Of a stretch of DNA of 64,000 nucleotides, positions 17,048 to 26,948 are shown in pieces. Within the stretch, counting starts at the first letter, position 1. Each line of letters begins with the position of its first letter. The position numbers and the translations under genes are program-made. The notes beneath the pieces were generated by a model. It saw only the letters and a program-made list of their open reading frames with translations. It was not told where the DNA came from and did no database searches. The stretch comes from Lachnospiraceae bacterium (GTDB taxonomy: Bacteria; Bacillota; Clostridia; Lachnospirales; Lachnospiraceae): assembly GCA_028689655.1 (NCBI GenBank), contig JAQVCT010000002.1:124001-188000 (forward strand), read 5' to 3'.

Positions 17048-18161
17048 TTATATATCTGTCGTTTTCCTCTATTACGATCTTGATGCCATTTTCTCCCTTA
17101 TGATATGAATTGGCACGTATAGTATCCCGACTCTCTACGATACAATTCTCAATATGGGTGTTGTCTCCTATATATACATCATTCAAGATAATAGAGTTCT
17201 TAATATAGCAGTTATTTCCAATATAGACCTTTTTGAAAATAACGGAATCTTCCACTGTTCCATTTATAATACATCCGCTGGCGATGAGGCTGTTATGAAT
17301 CTGTGCACCCACGTTGTATTTTGCCGGCGGCTGATCATCCACTTTGGTATAGACATCCGGATATTGTCTGAAGAAGTAATCTCTGATCTCCGGTTTCAGG
17401 AAATCCATATTCGTCTGGAAATAGTCCTCCACACTTGCGATGTTTCTCCAGTAATCTTTGATCTTATATCCATAGATTCGTTTGAGATTCTTATAACGGA
17501 TCAGTATGTCCTGTACCAGATCGTGTCTGTCCTCTTCCTCGGCTTTCTCGATGAGCTCTATGAGCTGGCGTCTTCTAATCACATAGATACCGCAGGAAAT
17601 GGTGTTGAGCTTCGCCACGATGGGCTTCTCCTCGAATTCTTCGATACGGCATTCCTCGTTCATCTTGATCGTGCCATAGCGTTCCAGATCTGCATCCGCT
17701 CCCACATCTTTACATACCACCGTGATATCTGCTTTTTTCTCGATATGATATTCCAGCACCTTATTATAGTCCATCTTATAGACACAATCCCCGGATGCGA
17801 TGATCACATAAGGTTCATGGCTGTCTTTCAGGAAAGAAAGATTCTGATAAATGGCATCTGCTGTGCCACGATACCAGTTATTGTTCTCTGTGGTAATGGT
17901 CGGCGTGAATACATACAAACCGCCCTGTTTGCGTCCAAAATCCCACCATTTGGATGAACTTAAATGTTCGTTCAGGCTGCGGGCATTATACTGCGTCAGT
18001 ACGCCCACCTTCTGAATGTGTGAATTAGACATGTTGCTCAGTGCAAAATCAATACTTCTATAGCTTCCTGCGATCGGCATTGCGGAGATCGCTCTTTTCT
18101 TAGATAGATCATGCATGCGGTGACTGTTACCGCCTGCTAATATCATTCCTATTGCGCGCAT
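17043..18161 (-). CDS. glgD: Glucose-1-phosphate adenylyltransferase subunit GlgD
   Basis: A 372-residue non-catalytic or regulatory partner of GlgC. It keeps the nucleotidyltransferase fold but has a degenerate start loop, [20 protein letters not shown] rather than the GGxGxRL loop, and a left-handed beta-helix C-terminus with hexapeptide repeats ([20 protein letters not shown]). The start codon overlaps the end of glgC by 13 bp, so the two are translationally coupled and probably form a heterotetramer making ADP-glucose for glycogen. Confidence 0.95.
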   Translation of the reverse strand: MRAIGMILAGGNSHRMHDLSKKRAISAMPIAGSYRSIDFALSNMSNSHIQKVGVLTQYNARSLNEHLSSSKWWDFGRKQGGLYVFTPTITTENNNWYRGTADAIYQNLSFLKDSHEPYVIIASGDCVYKMDYNKVLEYHIEKKADITVVCKDVGADADLERYGTIKMNEECRIEEFEEKPIVAKLNTISCGIYVIRRRQLIELIEKAEEEDRHDLVQDILIRYKNLKRIYGYKIKDYWRNIASVEDYFQTNMDFLKPEIRDYFFRQYPDVYTKVDDQPPAKYNVGAQIHNSLIASGCIINGTVEDSVIFKKVYIGNNCYIKNSIILNDVYIGDNTHIENCIVESRDTIRANSYHKGENGIKIVIEENDRYII

Positions 18162-19432
18162 TGTTCATCACCTGCCTTTATCAAAGTCTTACCACTTTCC
18201 AGTGCTCCATCAGGATAATCTTCCATGCACGTTATGCCAAATACCACTGAATTCTTACCAATTGAAATATTGTCGGGAATGATGCTCTTTTCTCCCACTG
18301 TGACCAGACCGTGATTATAGATATGCGGTGCCGTATCATTCTCTGCTTCCTCACCAGCACCTAACTGTACGTTATTTCCGATCTCCACATTCTCAGCCAC
18401 GATTGCTTTCTCCAGATTGCAGTCCTTACCGATCACTGTCTCATTCATGATTATGGAATCCCGCACGGTTGTCCCTTCTCCGATGGTAACACCGCATCCG
18501 ATTACGGAATTGATCACTTTACCATAGATGGAAGATCCTGCTCCTATAATACTTCTCTCGATGACACTGTTGCTGCCAATATACTGCGGTGGCAGTGCAT
18601 CACTTCTGGTATAGATTCTCCAATACTCTTCATAGAGATTGAACTCTGGAACGATATCGATCAATTCCATATTGGCTTCCCAATAGGAATGAAGTGTTCC
18701 CACATCTTTCCAATATCCATTATATTCATAGGCATACATTGGTGCACCATTCTCATGAAGATATGGAATGATGTGCTTGCCAAAGTCAAGTTGTGGCTGC
18801 TCCGCTTTCGCGATCAATGCCTTCTTCAACGTTTTCCAGTTAAATATGTAAATACCCATAGATGCGAGGTTACTCCTGGGGTTCTCAGGTTTCTCCTCAA
18901 AGTCCACTATTTTTCTGTCTTCGTCCGTGATGACAATACCGAATCGCTTTGCCTCCTCGATTGGTACCGGCATAGCTGCTATAGTCACTTCAGCACCATT
19001 TGCCTTATGGAAGTCAAGCATTACCTCATAGTCCATCTTGTAGATATGATCTCCGGACAATATCAGCACATATTCTGGATTATACGTCTCCATATAATCA
19101 ATATTCTGATAGATTGCATTCGCTGTACCGGTATACCATTCACTGTTCTTGCTTTTCTCATACGGAGGTAATACAGTAACACCACCAATATTACGGTCTA
19201 AATCCCAAGGAATACCAATTCCAATATGTGTATTTAATCTCAATGGCTGATATTGTGTCAATACGCCAACTGTGTCAACACCTGAATTGATACAATTGCT
19301 CAAAGGGAAATCGATGATTCTATATTTTCCGCCAAATGCCACTGCTGGCTTTGCTACTTTACTTGTCAGCACCCCCAGGCGGCTACCCTGCCCACCTGCC
19401 AACAACATAGCAATCATTTCTTTTCTTATCAT
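18149..19432 (-). CDS. glgC: Glucose-1-phosphate adenylyltransferase GlgC
   Basis: A 427-residue enzyme that converts glucose-1-phosphate and ATP to ADP-glucose, the committed step of glycogen synthesis. Present are the [14 protein letters not shown] nucleotide loop, the [11 protein letters not shown] motif, the GDHIYKMDY metal site and the [12 protein letters not shown] region, followed by a hexapeptide beta-helix. AGGTGAT precedes the ATG. First gene of a glgC-glgD unit with its own promoter; glycogen synthase and branching enzyme are not in this window. Confidence 0.97.
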   Translation of the reverse strand: MIRKEMIAMLLAGGQGSRLGVLTSKVAKPAVAFGGKYRIIDFPLSNCINSGVDTVGVLTQYQPLRLNTHIGIGIPWDLDRNIGGVTVLPPYEKSKNSEWYTGTANAIYQNIDYMETYNPEYVLILSGDHIYKMDYEVMLDFHKANGAEVTIAAMPVPIEEAKRFGIVITDEDRKIVDFEEKPENPRSNLASMGIYIFNWKTLKKALIAKAEQPQLDFGKHIIPYLHENGAPMYAYEYNGYWKDVGTLHSYWEANMELIDIVPEFNLYEEYWRIYTRSDALPPQYIGSNSVIERSIIGAGSSIYGKVINSVIGCGVTIGEGTTVRDSIIMNETVIGKDCNLEKAIVAENVEIGNNVQLGAGEEAENDTAPHIYNHGLVTVGEKSIIPDNISIGKNSVVFGITCMEDYPDGALESGKTLIKAGDEQCAQ

Positions 19433-19481
19433 GCTATCACCTCATTCCGTCCCTTTTCCAGGACCTTGTTAAAGTAAAACT

Positions 19482-19510
19482 ATTATATCACACCCACTCT
19501 TGAAAGTGAA
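19482..19510 (-). promoter_or_regulatory. Promoter of glgC-glgD
   Basis: Minus strand TTCACT (19505-19510), 17-bp spacer, TATAAT (19482-19487), about 50 bp upstream of glgC. Confidence 0.6.
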
Positions 19511-19632
19511 CAATATTTCCTAAATTAATCGATATTTTATGTGTATTTTTTACAAAATTATCCATTTCATCTTTTTCTTTTTATGCAAATTACACATTAC
19601 TTTTTATCTTTTTCCATTCCTGATATTTTGTG

Positions 19633-19661
19633 TTGGTTTTTTCTCTATATGTGCGTATAAT
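19633..19661 (+). promoter_or_regulatory. Promoter of murC
   Basis: TTGGTT (19633-19638), 17-bp spacer and a perfect TATAAT (19656-19661), about 50 bp upstream of murC, divergent from the glgC promoter. Confidence 0.6.
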
Positions 19662-19711
19662 AGAATAAAACTAATATAGTAGAGAATAAATATAGAATAG
19701 GAAGTGTCATT

Positions 19712-21091
19712 ATGTATCAAATTGATTTTAACCATCCGGTTCATGCGTATTTTATAGGTATTGGCGGTATCAGCATGAGCGGTCTCGCAGAAATATTGCT
19801 GGAATCCGGTTTTCATATCTCCGGCTCCGACACCAGGGAATCTCCTTTGACAAAAGCGCTCATAGAAAAGGGGGCTTCTATAAAGTATGGACAAAGAGCT
19901 GAAAATATGACACCTGATATGGATGTTGTCATATATACTGCCGCTATTAAAAATACCAACCCTGAGATGCAGGCTGCGGATCAGTATCATATTCCTAAGC
20001 TTACACGGGCTGAACTACTGGGACAGATCATGCGAAAATATGATACGCCCATCGCTATCAGCGGTACCCACGGCAAGACCACCACAACATCCCTGGTATC
20101 TGACATCCTGCTCCAGGGCAACATGGACCCCACCCTCTCCATCGGCGGTATCCTGAAGACCATCGGCGGCAATTTCCGCATGGGAAGATCCGGCTGTTTC
20201 GTGACGGAAGCCTGTGAATATACCAACAGCTTTCTCAGCTTTTTCCCTAAGATCAGTATCATCCTTAATATAGAAGAAGACCATCTGGATTTCTTCAAAG
20301 ATATCTATGATATCCGTGATTCTTTTCATCAGTTCGCCCGGCTTCTCCCCGCGGATGGTACGCTTATCATCAACGGCGACATCGATCATCTGGATGAGCT
20401 GATCTCTGACCTGCCCTGCAATGTGATCACCTTTGGCACCAGTGCCGACTGCGACTACTCTGCGGATGGCATCACCTATGATGAGCTTGCAAGACCTACC
20501 TATCAGCTTCTCCGCCATGGAAAAGAAGCGGAATCCATCACCCTGGGCGTTCCCGGAAGACATAATGTATACAATTCTCTTGCCGCCATCGCCCTTGCAG
20601 AATTGCTGCATGTAGGCATGTCCACCATAAAAAGTGCCCTGTTGACATTTGCCGGGACAGATCGACGCTTTGAGTTGAAAGGCAAGATCGGCGGCGTTAC
20701 CATCATTGACGATTATGCCCATCATCCCACCGAGATCACCGCTACCCTCACGGCTGCAAAAAATTATCCCCACAAGACCACCTGGTGCGTATTCCAGCCT
20801 CACACTTTTACCAGGACCAAAGCCTTTATGACAGATTTTGCAAAGGCTCTTTCTCTTGCTGATAAAGTGGTGCTGGCTGACATCTACCCTGCACGTGAGA
20901 CCGATAATCTGGGAATCAGTTCCAGGACACTCCAGGCTGAGATCGAGAAATTGGGCAGGGACTGCTATTACTTCCCGTCTTTTGATGAGATTGAAAACTT
21001 TTTATTGGAAAATTGTATCAACGGTGACCTGTTGATAACTATGGGTGCCGGAGACGTTGTTAAAATCGGTGAAAAGATCCTTGGAATATAA
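19712..21091 (+). CDS. murC: UDP-N-acetylmuramate--L-alanine ligase
   Basis: A 459-residue cytoplasmic ligase adding L-alanine to UDP-MurNAc in peptidoglycan synthesis. The Rossmann start YFIGIGGISMSGLAEIL, the ATP-binding ISGTHGKTTTTSLV (about 117-130), the EDHLDFF motif and DDYAHHPTEI in the C-terminal domain are intact, and the length is normal. AGGA precedes the ATG at 19712. It is transcribed alone from its own promoter and ends in a strong hairpin terminator that also contains DnaA-box-like 9-mers. Confidence 0.97.
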   Translation: MYQIDFNHPVHAYFIGIGGISMSGLAEILLESGFHISGSDTRESPLTKALIEKGASIKYGQRAENMTPDMDVVIYTAAIKNTNPEMQAADQYHIPKLTRAELLGQIMRKYDTPIAISGTHGKTTTTSLVSDILLQGNMDPTLSIGGILKTIGGNFRMGRSGCFVTEACEYTNSFLSFFPKISIILNIEEDHLDFFKDIYDIRDSFHQFARLLPADGTLIINGDIDHLDELISDLPCNVITFGTSADCDYSADGITYDELARPTYQLLRHGKEAESITLGVPGRHNVYNSLAAIALAELLHVGMSTIKSALLTFAGTDRRFELKGKIGGVTIIDDYAHHPTEITATLTAAKNYPHKTTWCVFQPHTFTRTKAFMTDFAKALSLADKVVLADIYPARETDNLGISSRTLQAEIEKLGRDCYYFPSFDEIENFLLENCINGDLLITMGAGDVVKIGEKILGI

Positions 21092-21092
21092 C

Positions 21093-21101
21093 TTATCCAC
21101 A
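21093..21101 (+). promoter_or_regulatory. DnaA box (perfect TTATCCACA)
   Basis: Consensus DnaA box immediately after the murC stop. It is followed by ATATCCACA (21102-21110), and its inverted form TGTGGATAT occurs in the other arm of the murC terminator. Confidence 0.55.
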
Positions 21102-21155
21102 ATATCCACATTTTTTATGAGGAAAACTTCCTCTGAAAATGTGGATATTCTTTTT
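21101..21155 (+). terminator. Terminator of murC
   Basis: AATATCCACATTTT (21101-21114) pairs with AAAATGTGGATATT (21136-21149), with an inner GAGGAA/TTCCTC stem, followed by CTTTTT. Confidence 0.85.
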
Positions 21156-21234
21156 GTATGCACCTCTTTATTTATATTCTCCAGTGTCACTGTTTATGCC
21201 TTTTATTTCGATTTCCATCTCCTGTACATTTTAT

Positions 21235-21261
21235 TTTTCCACATTATCCACATTTTCCACA
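21235..21261 (+). promoter_or_regulatory. Three contiguous DnaA-box-like 9-mers upstream of dnaD-dnaC
   Basis: TTTTCCACA (21235-21243), TTATCCACA (21244-21252, perfect) and TTTTCCACA (21253-21261) lie head to tail without spacing, about 70 bp upstream of the dnaD -10. Outer boxes have one mismatch to the consensus. This suggests DnaA control of the primosome genes; inference. Confidence 0.5.
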
Positions 21262-21327
21262 ATTCCTCAAAGCCTTGTATTTCCTGACTTTTTAAGACAA
21301 ATGACTATTTCTTTTTAAGAATTGATG

Positions 21328-21336
21328 TGCTATAAT
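21328..21336 (+). promoter_or_regulatory. Extended -10 promoter of the dnaD operon
   Basis: TGCTATAAT (21328-21336) is an extended -10 with a weak -35. Transcription would start near 21343, giving a leader of about 210 nt. Confidence 0.5.
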
Positions 21337-21350
21337 TCATTTGCTTCTTC

Positions 21351-21497
21351 AATAGGAAATTCCTTCGAAATTTCCTATTGGCAGCATCATAAATGATACT
21401 GCTAAGTTTGTAATACTTCCAAAGGAAGTATTATCCCGTAGGGATTATGCATCTTATAGATGCATAACTTGCTCAAAGTGCCATTAAAGTAGTGGCA
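21351..21497 (+). other. Structured leader of the dnaD operon: six consecutive hairpins
   Basis: Stems in order: AATAGGAAATT/AATTTCCTATT (21351-21379), GCAGCATCAT/ATGATACTGC (21381-21402), AATACTTCC/GGAAGTATT (21412-21432), TCCC/GGGA (21434-21444), TTATGCATCT/AGATGCATAA (21445-21467) and TGCCA/TGGCA (21479-21497). Only short linkers separate them. No T run follows, so it is not a terminator series. Not a riboswitch class I recognise. Confidence 0.55.
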
Positions 21498-21556
21498 ACA
21501 TAGGAGTGTCGAAGATACTTTGTTCTATGAAGCATTCGTATGTTTGCAGGAAAGGT

Positions 21557-22687
21557 ATGGTTATTGAGATGGGTTCACTTAATGTTTACAGAGATCATTA
21601 CGTTGATGCAACGTTGATATCAAATCTCTTTATTGATCATTATATGAAGGATGCCAATGATGCACAGATCAAAGTGTATCTTTATTTGGTGCGCCTTATG
21701 AGTGCAAATATGCGCACAAGCATTTCTGATATTGCCGACAGATTCAATCATACTGAAAAAGATGTCATTCGTTCTCTGAAATATTGGGAGAAAAACGGAC
21801 TTCTTCTCTTAGATTATGACTCTGATAAAAATCTCACAGGGATTCATCTGCGGGATCTGCCCCTGACCTCCGGCATATCTTCTGGTGATACAGATAAGGC
21901 AGGCCAACATAATACCGATTATAATGATAATCATACTAATAATAATAGTAATCATACTGATAATAATAGTAATCATGATACTACTGCCAATAAAGGTACT
22001 GCCCCCGGAGAACCTGACAGAAAAGGAAAGACACCGGAAAAGCCCACCTATACCCTGGATCAGTTAAAAGCTTTTAAAGCACAGGAGGAGGCACAGCAGA
22101 TCCTGTTCGTGGCAGAACAATATATTGGAAAGACCTTAAGTCCCACAGAGATCCGCTCCATCTTCTATATCTACGATGGTCTGGGATTCTCCACAGACCT
22201 CATCGACTACCTGATCCAGTACTGTGTAGGACGGGGGAAAAGGGATTTCCGTTACATAGAGAAAGTGGCTGTCACCTGGGCTGAGGCGAAGGTCAAGACC
22301 CCGAAGCAGGCCGCTGCCATATCCGGAAAATACGACAAAGCTGTCTACACCATCATGACAGCCCTGGGAAAAAATGCCTCCCCCGTGGCAAAGGAAGTGG
22401 ATTATATCACAAAATGGACAAAGACTTATGGATATACCATCGATGTGATCCTGGAGGCTTGCAACCGCACGGTTCTGGCTGTGGATTCTCACCGCTTTGA
22501 ATATGCGGACGGTGTCCTGAGCAATTGGTTCAAGGCTAACATCCATCACTTGAATGATGTGAAGCTCGCTGATGAGAAATTCAAGAAATCAAAAGCACCC
22601 GCCGGTGTTTCTAAAAATGCATTTAACCAGTTTCAACAGAATAATTATGATTTTGAAGATCTCGAGAAAAAGTTGTTAAGTAACTAG
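21557..22687 (+). CDS. dnaD: DnaD-family primosome protein
   Basis: A 376-residue replication-restart/initiation protein. The N-terminal part is a winged helix (VYLYLVRLMSANMRTSISDIADRFNHTEKDVIRSLKYWEKNGLL). A low-complexity Asn/His/Thr-rich linker (about 115-150) leads to two DnaD/DnaB2 domains (about 190-260 and 280-350), the second with the YGYTIDVILEACNRT and FEYADGVLSNW pieces. It should load or remodel DNA for the helicase loader encoded next. The frame opens at a GTG at 21506 after TAGGAG, but the product would gain 17 unusual residues; the ATG at 21557 follows AGGAAAGGT. Either start is possible. Confidence 0.88.
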   Translation: MVIEMGSLNVYRDHYVDATLISNLFIDHYMKDANDAQIKVYLYLVRLMSANMRTSISDIADRFNHTEKDVIRSLKYWEKNGLLLLDYDSDKNLTGIHLRDLPLTSGISSGDTDKAGQHNTDYNDNHTNNNSNHTDNNSNHDTTANKGTAPGEPDRKGKTPEKPTYTLDQLKAFKAQEEAQQILFVAEQYIGKTLSPTEIRSIFYIYDGLGFSTDLIDYLIQYCVGRGKRDFRYIEKVAVTWAEAKVKTPKQAAAISGKYDKAVYTIMTALGKNASPVAKEVDYITKWTKTYGYTIDVILEACNRTVLAVDSHRFEYADGVLSNWFKANIHHLNDVKLADEKFKKSKAPAGVSKNAFNQFQQNNYDFEDLEKKLLSN

Positions 22688-22733
22688 CCGTACATTGGGA
22701 AACCATGTATCACCAGAAGGGAGTCATCCTATC

Positions 22734-23699
22734 GTGTCTTTGAGTAATGTGCAGTATGAATTGATAAAACGTTCCTATGAGGAACGTCAATTGCAGAATC
22801 ACCGAGCCCTGGAAAACCGTCGAAAGGAAATCTATGCCGCGATTCCAGCCTATAAAGATCTGGAAGATGCCATATCATCCATTTCTGTATCCCAGGGAAA
22901 GAAAATGCTGGAGGGCGATGATGGCGCACTGGCAGAGCTAAAAAAGATCATCCGCGACCTGTCCGCTCAGAAAAAATTACTTTTGGAAAAAAATGGTTTT
23001 CCTGCTAATTATTTGGAACCGGTCTATCAGTGTCAGGATTGTGAAGATACTGGTTATATTAATAATAAGAAATGTCATTGCTTCAGGCAGGCAATGATCA
23101 AAATGCTCTATGAGCAGTCTAATATTCAGGAAATGCTGGAAAAAGAAAACTTTTCTACTCTTTCCGAACAGTTCTATCAGGGAGAAGATCTCCTTCATTT
23201 TCAGAGGGCTGTGTCTACCTGCAAAGAATTTGTATCAGATTTTTCTAATCGCTTTCAGAATCTTTTCTTTTATGGTACAGTAGGTACGGGGAAGTCTTTT
23301 TTATCAGGCTGTATTGCAAAAGAATTAATTGAGCGTGGACAATCTGTCATCTATTTCAGTGCCGCCCAGCTTTTCGAGTCCCTGTCTGTTAATCCATATG
23401 ATTTTAAAAATAAAGAGGACCTTTACAATCTTTATGAAGACATATATAATTGTGATTTGTTGATTATTGACGATCTGGGTACGGAAGCCACGAGAGCAAG
23501 TGTCTCTTCCCAATTATTTTCCTGCCTGAACGAACGTCAGTTAAGACAAAAATCCAGTATTATTTCCACTAACTTATCCCTGGAGGAAATACGAAGCCGC
23601 TATTCTGATCGTATTTTTTCCCGTATTACCAGCAACTATGAATTATGTAAACTAACTGGTCCTGATATCAGGATGTACAAAAAATTGATTAATCATTAA
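22734..23699 (+). CDS. dnaC: Helicase loader, DnaC/DnaI-type AAA+ ATPase
   Basis: A 321-residue AAA+ protein. The N-terminal helical part ends in a zinc-binding cluster typical of DnaI (CQDCEDTGY then KCHCFRQ, Cys99, 102, 114 and 116). The ATPase domain has Walker A FYGTVGTGKS (about 179-188), Walker B LLIIDDLGTE and an arginine-rich C-terminal segment (YSDRIFSRI). It loads the replicative helicase together with DnaD. A TTG at 22695 opens the frame, but GTG at 22734 follows AGAAGGGAG and is preferred. It lies 46 bp after dnaD and just before prs. Confidence 0.92.
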   Translation: MSLSNVQYELIKRSYEERQLQNHRALENRRKEIYAAIPAYKDLEDAISSISVSQGKKMLEGDDGALAELKKIIRDLSAQKKLLLEKNGFPANYLEPVYQCQDCEDTGYINNKKCHCFRQAMIKMLYEQSNIQEMLEKENFSTLSEQFYQGEDLLHFQRAVSTCKEFVSDFSNRFQNLFFYGTVGTGKSFLSGCIAKELIERGQSVIYFSAAQLFESLSVNPYDFKNKEDLYNLYEDIYNCDLLIIDDLGTEATRASVSSQLFSCLNERQLRQKSSIISTNLSLEEIRSRYSDRIFSRITSNYELCKLTGPDIRMYKKLINH

Positions 23700-23717
23700 T
23701 GGAAAGTGAGGATTATC

Positions 23718-24911
23718 ATGCCTGCACGCGAAGAGAAAAGAAACTTAGAGACAATACCTGTCGGTTCCCTGGGGATCATTCCACTGGAAGGATGCAAATC
23801 CCTGGGCGAGAAAATTGACCACTATCTGGTCAAATGGAGAACAGAACGAGAAAGCGAACACAAAGACAGCCTGGCATTCTCCGGATATCAAAGAAATTCC
23901 TATGTATTACAGGCTAAGGTACCACGTTTTGGTTCCGGTGAGGCAAAAGGCATCATCATGGAATCTGTCAGAGGTACCGATCTCTATCTGTTGGTAGATG
24001 TTGCGAACTATAGTTTGACTTATTCCCTGTGTGGCGAGACGAACCACATGTCCCCTGATGATCACTATCAGGATCTGAAGCGTATCATCGCTGCCGTTGG
24101 CGGAAAGGCTCGTAGAATCACTGTTATCATGCCATTTCTCTATGAGAGCAGACAGCATAAGAGAACCACACGCGAATCTCTGGACTGTGCCATCGCACTT
24201 CAGGAGCTGGTCAATATGGGAGTAGACAATATCATTACCTTCGATGCACATGATGCCCGGGTACAGAATGCGATTCCACTGAATGGCTTCGAGACCGTAC
24301 CACCTTCCTACCAGTTCATCAAAGGATTATGTAAATATGTAACAGATCTCACCATCGACTCTGATCACATGATGGTGGTAAGCCCCGATGAGGGCGGCAT
24401 GAGCCGTGCTATCTATATTGCCAACGTCCTGGGTCTGGATATGGGTATGTTCTACAAGAGAAGGGATTATACCACCATCGTAAATGGTCGTAACCCCATC
24501 GTTGCCCACGAATTCCTAGGTGCAAGTGTGGAAGGAAAAGATATCATCGTCATTGATGACATGATCTCCTCCGGTGAAAGTGTATTTGAAGTGGCAGCCG
24601 CCTTGAAGCAGAGAAAAGCAGGCAGAATCTTCATCTGTGCCACCTTCGGACTCTTTACCAACGGTCTCGATAAATTTGACGAAGCTTACGAAAAAGGACT
24701 CTTTGACAAGGTACTCACCACGAACCTGATCTATCAGACTCCTGAATTATTAGAGAAGCCTTACTATATCAACTGTGATATGAGTAAATATATCGCATAT
24801 CTCATTGATACGCTGAATCACGATACCTCTATCAGTGATCTGCTGAATCCCAATGAGCGCATCCAGAATCTGATCACTCGCTACAAAGGACAACTTTCAG
24901 AACTTGATTAA
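23718..24911 (+). CDS. prs: Ribose-phosphate pyrophosphokinase, long clostridial form
   Basis: A 397-residue PRPP synthetase, about 80 residues longer than the classical enzyme. It has an N-terminal extension, the catalytic-loop region YESRQHKRTTRES, FDAHDARVQN, and the PRPP-binding loop DIIVIDDMISSGES (about 275-288). It makes PRPP from ribose-5-phosphate and ATP for nucleotides, His and Trp. The start ATG at 23718 has GTGAGG with 6-bp spacing. Last gene of the dnaD-dnaC-prs unit, closed by a terminator. Confidence 0.93.
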   Translation: MPAREEKRNLETIPVGSLGIIPLEGCKSLGEKIDHYLVKWRTERESEHKDSLAFSGYQRNSYVLQAKVPRFGSGEAKGIIMESVRGTDLYLLVDVANYSLTYSLCGETNHMSPDDHYQDLKRIIAAVGGKARRITVIMPFLYESRQHKRTTRESLDCAIALQELVNMGVDNIITFDAHDARVQNAIPLNGFETVPPSYQFIKGLCKYVTDLTIDSDHMMVVSPDEGGMSRAIYIANVLGLDMGMFYKRRDYTTIVNGRNPIVAHEFLGASVEGKDIIVIDDMISSGESVFEVAAALKQRKAGRIFICATFGLFTNGLDKFDEAYEKGLFDKVLTTNLIYQTPELLEKPYYINCDMSKYIAYLIDTLNHDTSISDLLNPNERIQNLITRYKGQLSELD

Positions 24912-24917
24912 ATACAA

Positions 24918-24968
24918 AACGAGCGTACCATACAGCATTTTACCGTATGGTACACTCGTTATTTTTTT
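24918..24968. terminator. Bidirectional terminator between prs and phnX
   Basis: AACGAG and GTACCATAC (from 24918) pair with GTATGGTAC and CTCGTT (to 24960), followed by ATTTTTTTATTTT on the plus strand. The convergent phnX gene ends at 24990. Confidence 0.88.
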
Positions 24969-24989
24969 ATTTTCTTATTTTTCTATTTT

Positions 24990-25790
24990 TTATAATAATT
25001 GCAGGATTCCTCTTATATCCTGTATTACATCATCTGCGCCTGCATCCAGGTAGGTCTTAGTGGCTCTCTCCACTGCTTTCTCTTTCTCCTGCTCTGTAAG
25101 CTTTTCATAAGATTCTCTGGAGTATCCCATAACAGAGCTTCCCTCAATGATCCCCACGGATCTCATACCCGCATTCTTACCTTCTTTGATATCCGCAACC
25201 GTGTCTCCCACCTTTATGACACGATGGACAGAACTGATGTTGAGTGCCTGCATATTCCGAAATATCATATAAGGATAAGGTCTTCCATGATTCTCCACCT
25301 CACTGGGACTGCTCCAATAGTCTGGTGCATATCCATTCTCTGCCGCCTTGGGAACTACGATATTCATCATCTGCGTGGTATAGCCTGTGGTCGATCCTAT
25401 CTTGATACCCCGGTTCCGTAATTCCTGAATGGTCTCCAGTACATAATCTTTTGGTTCTGCGAAATCTTTGAGAATCTCCAGAATACTTGTCTCACTTTTG
25501 TGATAAACGGCATCCACATCCTGCTCCGTCCAGTCCTTTCCGTAACGCTCCTGCCACATCCGGCGGATCCTGGGCATCTGCATCATGGTTTTGATATGAT
25601 CTCTTTTCAACATTCCCATGGGTTTACGCACTTCCTCTTCTGTGGGATATAGACCAAATTCCTGAAATGCTTCTATGAATGCCTGGACCGGTGCAAAACT
25701 TCCATAATCCACAGTGGTACCCGCCCAGTCAAATATGATTGCTTCTATATTATTGTTTCCCTGATTTATTTTCATTTCTTCGTTTTTCAT
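24990..25790 (-). CDS. phnX: Phosphonoacetaldehyde hydrolase
   Basis: A 266-residue HAD-superfamily enzyme that breaks the C-P bond of phosphonoacetaldehyde, giving acetaldehyde and phosphate. The nucleophile loop is DWAGTTVDYG (Asp21) and the Schiff-base lysine is in GMLKRDHIK (Lys62); KVGDTVADIKEGKNAGM is the HAD motif III/IV region. AGGAG precedes the ATG with 5-bp spacing. Last gene of the 2-aminoethylphosphonate operon; it acts on the product of PhnW. Confidence 0.96.
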   Translation of the reverse strand: MKNEEMKINQGNNNIEAIIFDWAGTTVDYGSFAPVQAFIEAFQEFGLYPTEEEVRKPMGMLKRDHIKTMMQMPRIRRMWQERYGKDWTEQDVDAVYHKSETSILEILKDFAEPKDYVLETIQELRNRGIKIGSTTGYTTQMMNIVVPKAAENGYAPDYWSSPSEVENHGRPYPYMIFRNMQALNISSVHRVIKVGDTVADIKEGKNAGMRSVGIIEGSSVMGYSRESYEKLTEQEKEKAVERATKTYLDAGADDVIQDIRGILQLL

Positions 25791-25819
25791 GCCCGCTCCT
25801 TATTTTACAGATCCACTTT

Positions 25820-26908
25820 TTATTTTTGAAAAAATTCTCTGAAAATATCCACCAGCTTCTCAATATCTTCCCGATAGATCTCTCCAATATTGCCAATGCG
25901 GAAGGTGTCCGCATCCGTTACTTTCCCCGGATAGATTGCATAACCTCTTTCCTTGATAAAGTCATACATCTCCTGAAAGGTAAACCTATGATTCTCCGGA
26001 TATAAAAAGGTGGTGATAATAGGACCCTGATGTGCTTCATCAATATAAGGTGTGATGCCGAACTGCTTCATCTCCCGGATCAGTAAACGGTTATTCTCAT
26101 AGTAGCGTTTGCTTCTGGCTGCGATACTTCCCTCCATCTCCAATTCCTCCAAAGCCTTTGCAAAGGCAAGCACCACATGGGTTGGGGAAGTAAATCTCCA
26201 CTTTCCATCAATCTCCATGGTCTTCCATTGATCGTATAGATCCAGGGACAGACTTCTTGCTTTTCCCTGACTCTCCATCAGCTTCTGCTTCTTACAGATG
26301 ATAAAGGAAAATCCCGGCACGCCTTGAATACATTTATTGGCACTGCTTATGATAAAGTCAATATCCAGGGTCTCCACTGGAATGGTAACCCCTCCGAAGC
26401 TGGACATGGCATCCACGATAAAGTCTTTTCCCGCTGCCTTTACCACCTTTGCCACCGCCTCTATATCATTTAATAATCCCGAGGTAGTCTCACTGTGAAC
26501 CATGGACACATGGGTAATCCCCGGATCTTTCTGCAATAGCTGCGCTACCTTATCCGCATTCGGTATTCGATTGTCCGCCTCTTCATACATTACATAATCG
26601 ATTCCTGCATGCTCTGCCATATAAGACATTCTCTTCCCATAGGCACCATTTGCCACAATCAATAATCTGTCCTGTGAACCCACTACGCTGGACAGTACCG
26701 ATTCCACTCCGAAAGTCCCGCTGCCCTGCATCAATACTGTTGTGTAGGTATCCTCCGATACCTGTGCCAGCTTTAACAGCTCTTTCCTGATCTTTTGCGT
26801 GATCTTCTTATAGTCCTCATCCCAGGTACAGTGATCAAACAGCATTTCTTCCTTCACTGTCCTTGACGTGGTCAGTGGCCCCGGTGTCAATAATTTATAA
26901 TTTTTCAT
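25820..26908 (-). CDS. phnW: 2-aminoethylphosphonate--pyruvate transaminase
   Basis: A 362-residue fold-type I PLP enzyme converting 2-aminoethylphosphonate and pyruvate to phosphonoacetaldehyde and alanine. Characteristic parts: LLTPGPLTTSRTVKEEML near the start, QGSGTFGVES, the HSETTSGLLN segment, VDAMSSFGG and the PLP lysine in SSANKCIQG (Lys192). It lies 29 bp upstream of phnX and downstream of the transporter genes, completing the pathway. Confidence 0.96.
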   Translation of the reverse strand: MKNYKLLTPGPLTTSRTVKEEMLFDHCTWDEDYKKITQKIRKELLKLAQVSEDTYTTVLMQGSGTFGVESVLSSVVGSQDRLLIVANGAYGKRMSYMAEHAGIDYVMYEEADNRIPNADKVAQLLQKDPGITHVSMVHSETTSGLLNDIEAVAKVVKAAGKDFIVDAMSSFGGVTIPVETLDIDFIISSANKCIQGVPGFSFIICKKQKLMESQGKARSLSLDLYDQWKTMEIDGKWRFTSPTHVVLAFAKALEELEMEGSIAARSKRYYENNRLLIREMKQFGITPYIDEAHQGPIITTFLYPENHRFTFQEMYDFIKERGYAIYPGKVTDADTFRIGNIGEIYREDIEKLVDIFREFFQK

Positions 26909-26948
26909 TTGCCCGTTCTTCCTTTCCCTATTCCTGCCATACTATGCA

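Noticed and set aside
21093-21261. Chromosomal origin of replication
   Set aside because: DnaA boxes are present, but there is no dnaA, dnaN or AT-rich unwinding element nearby; a regulatory cluster is more likely.
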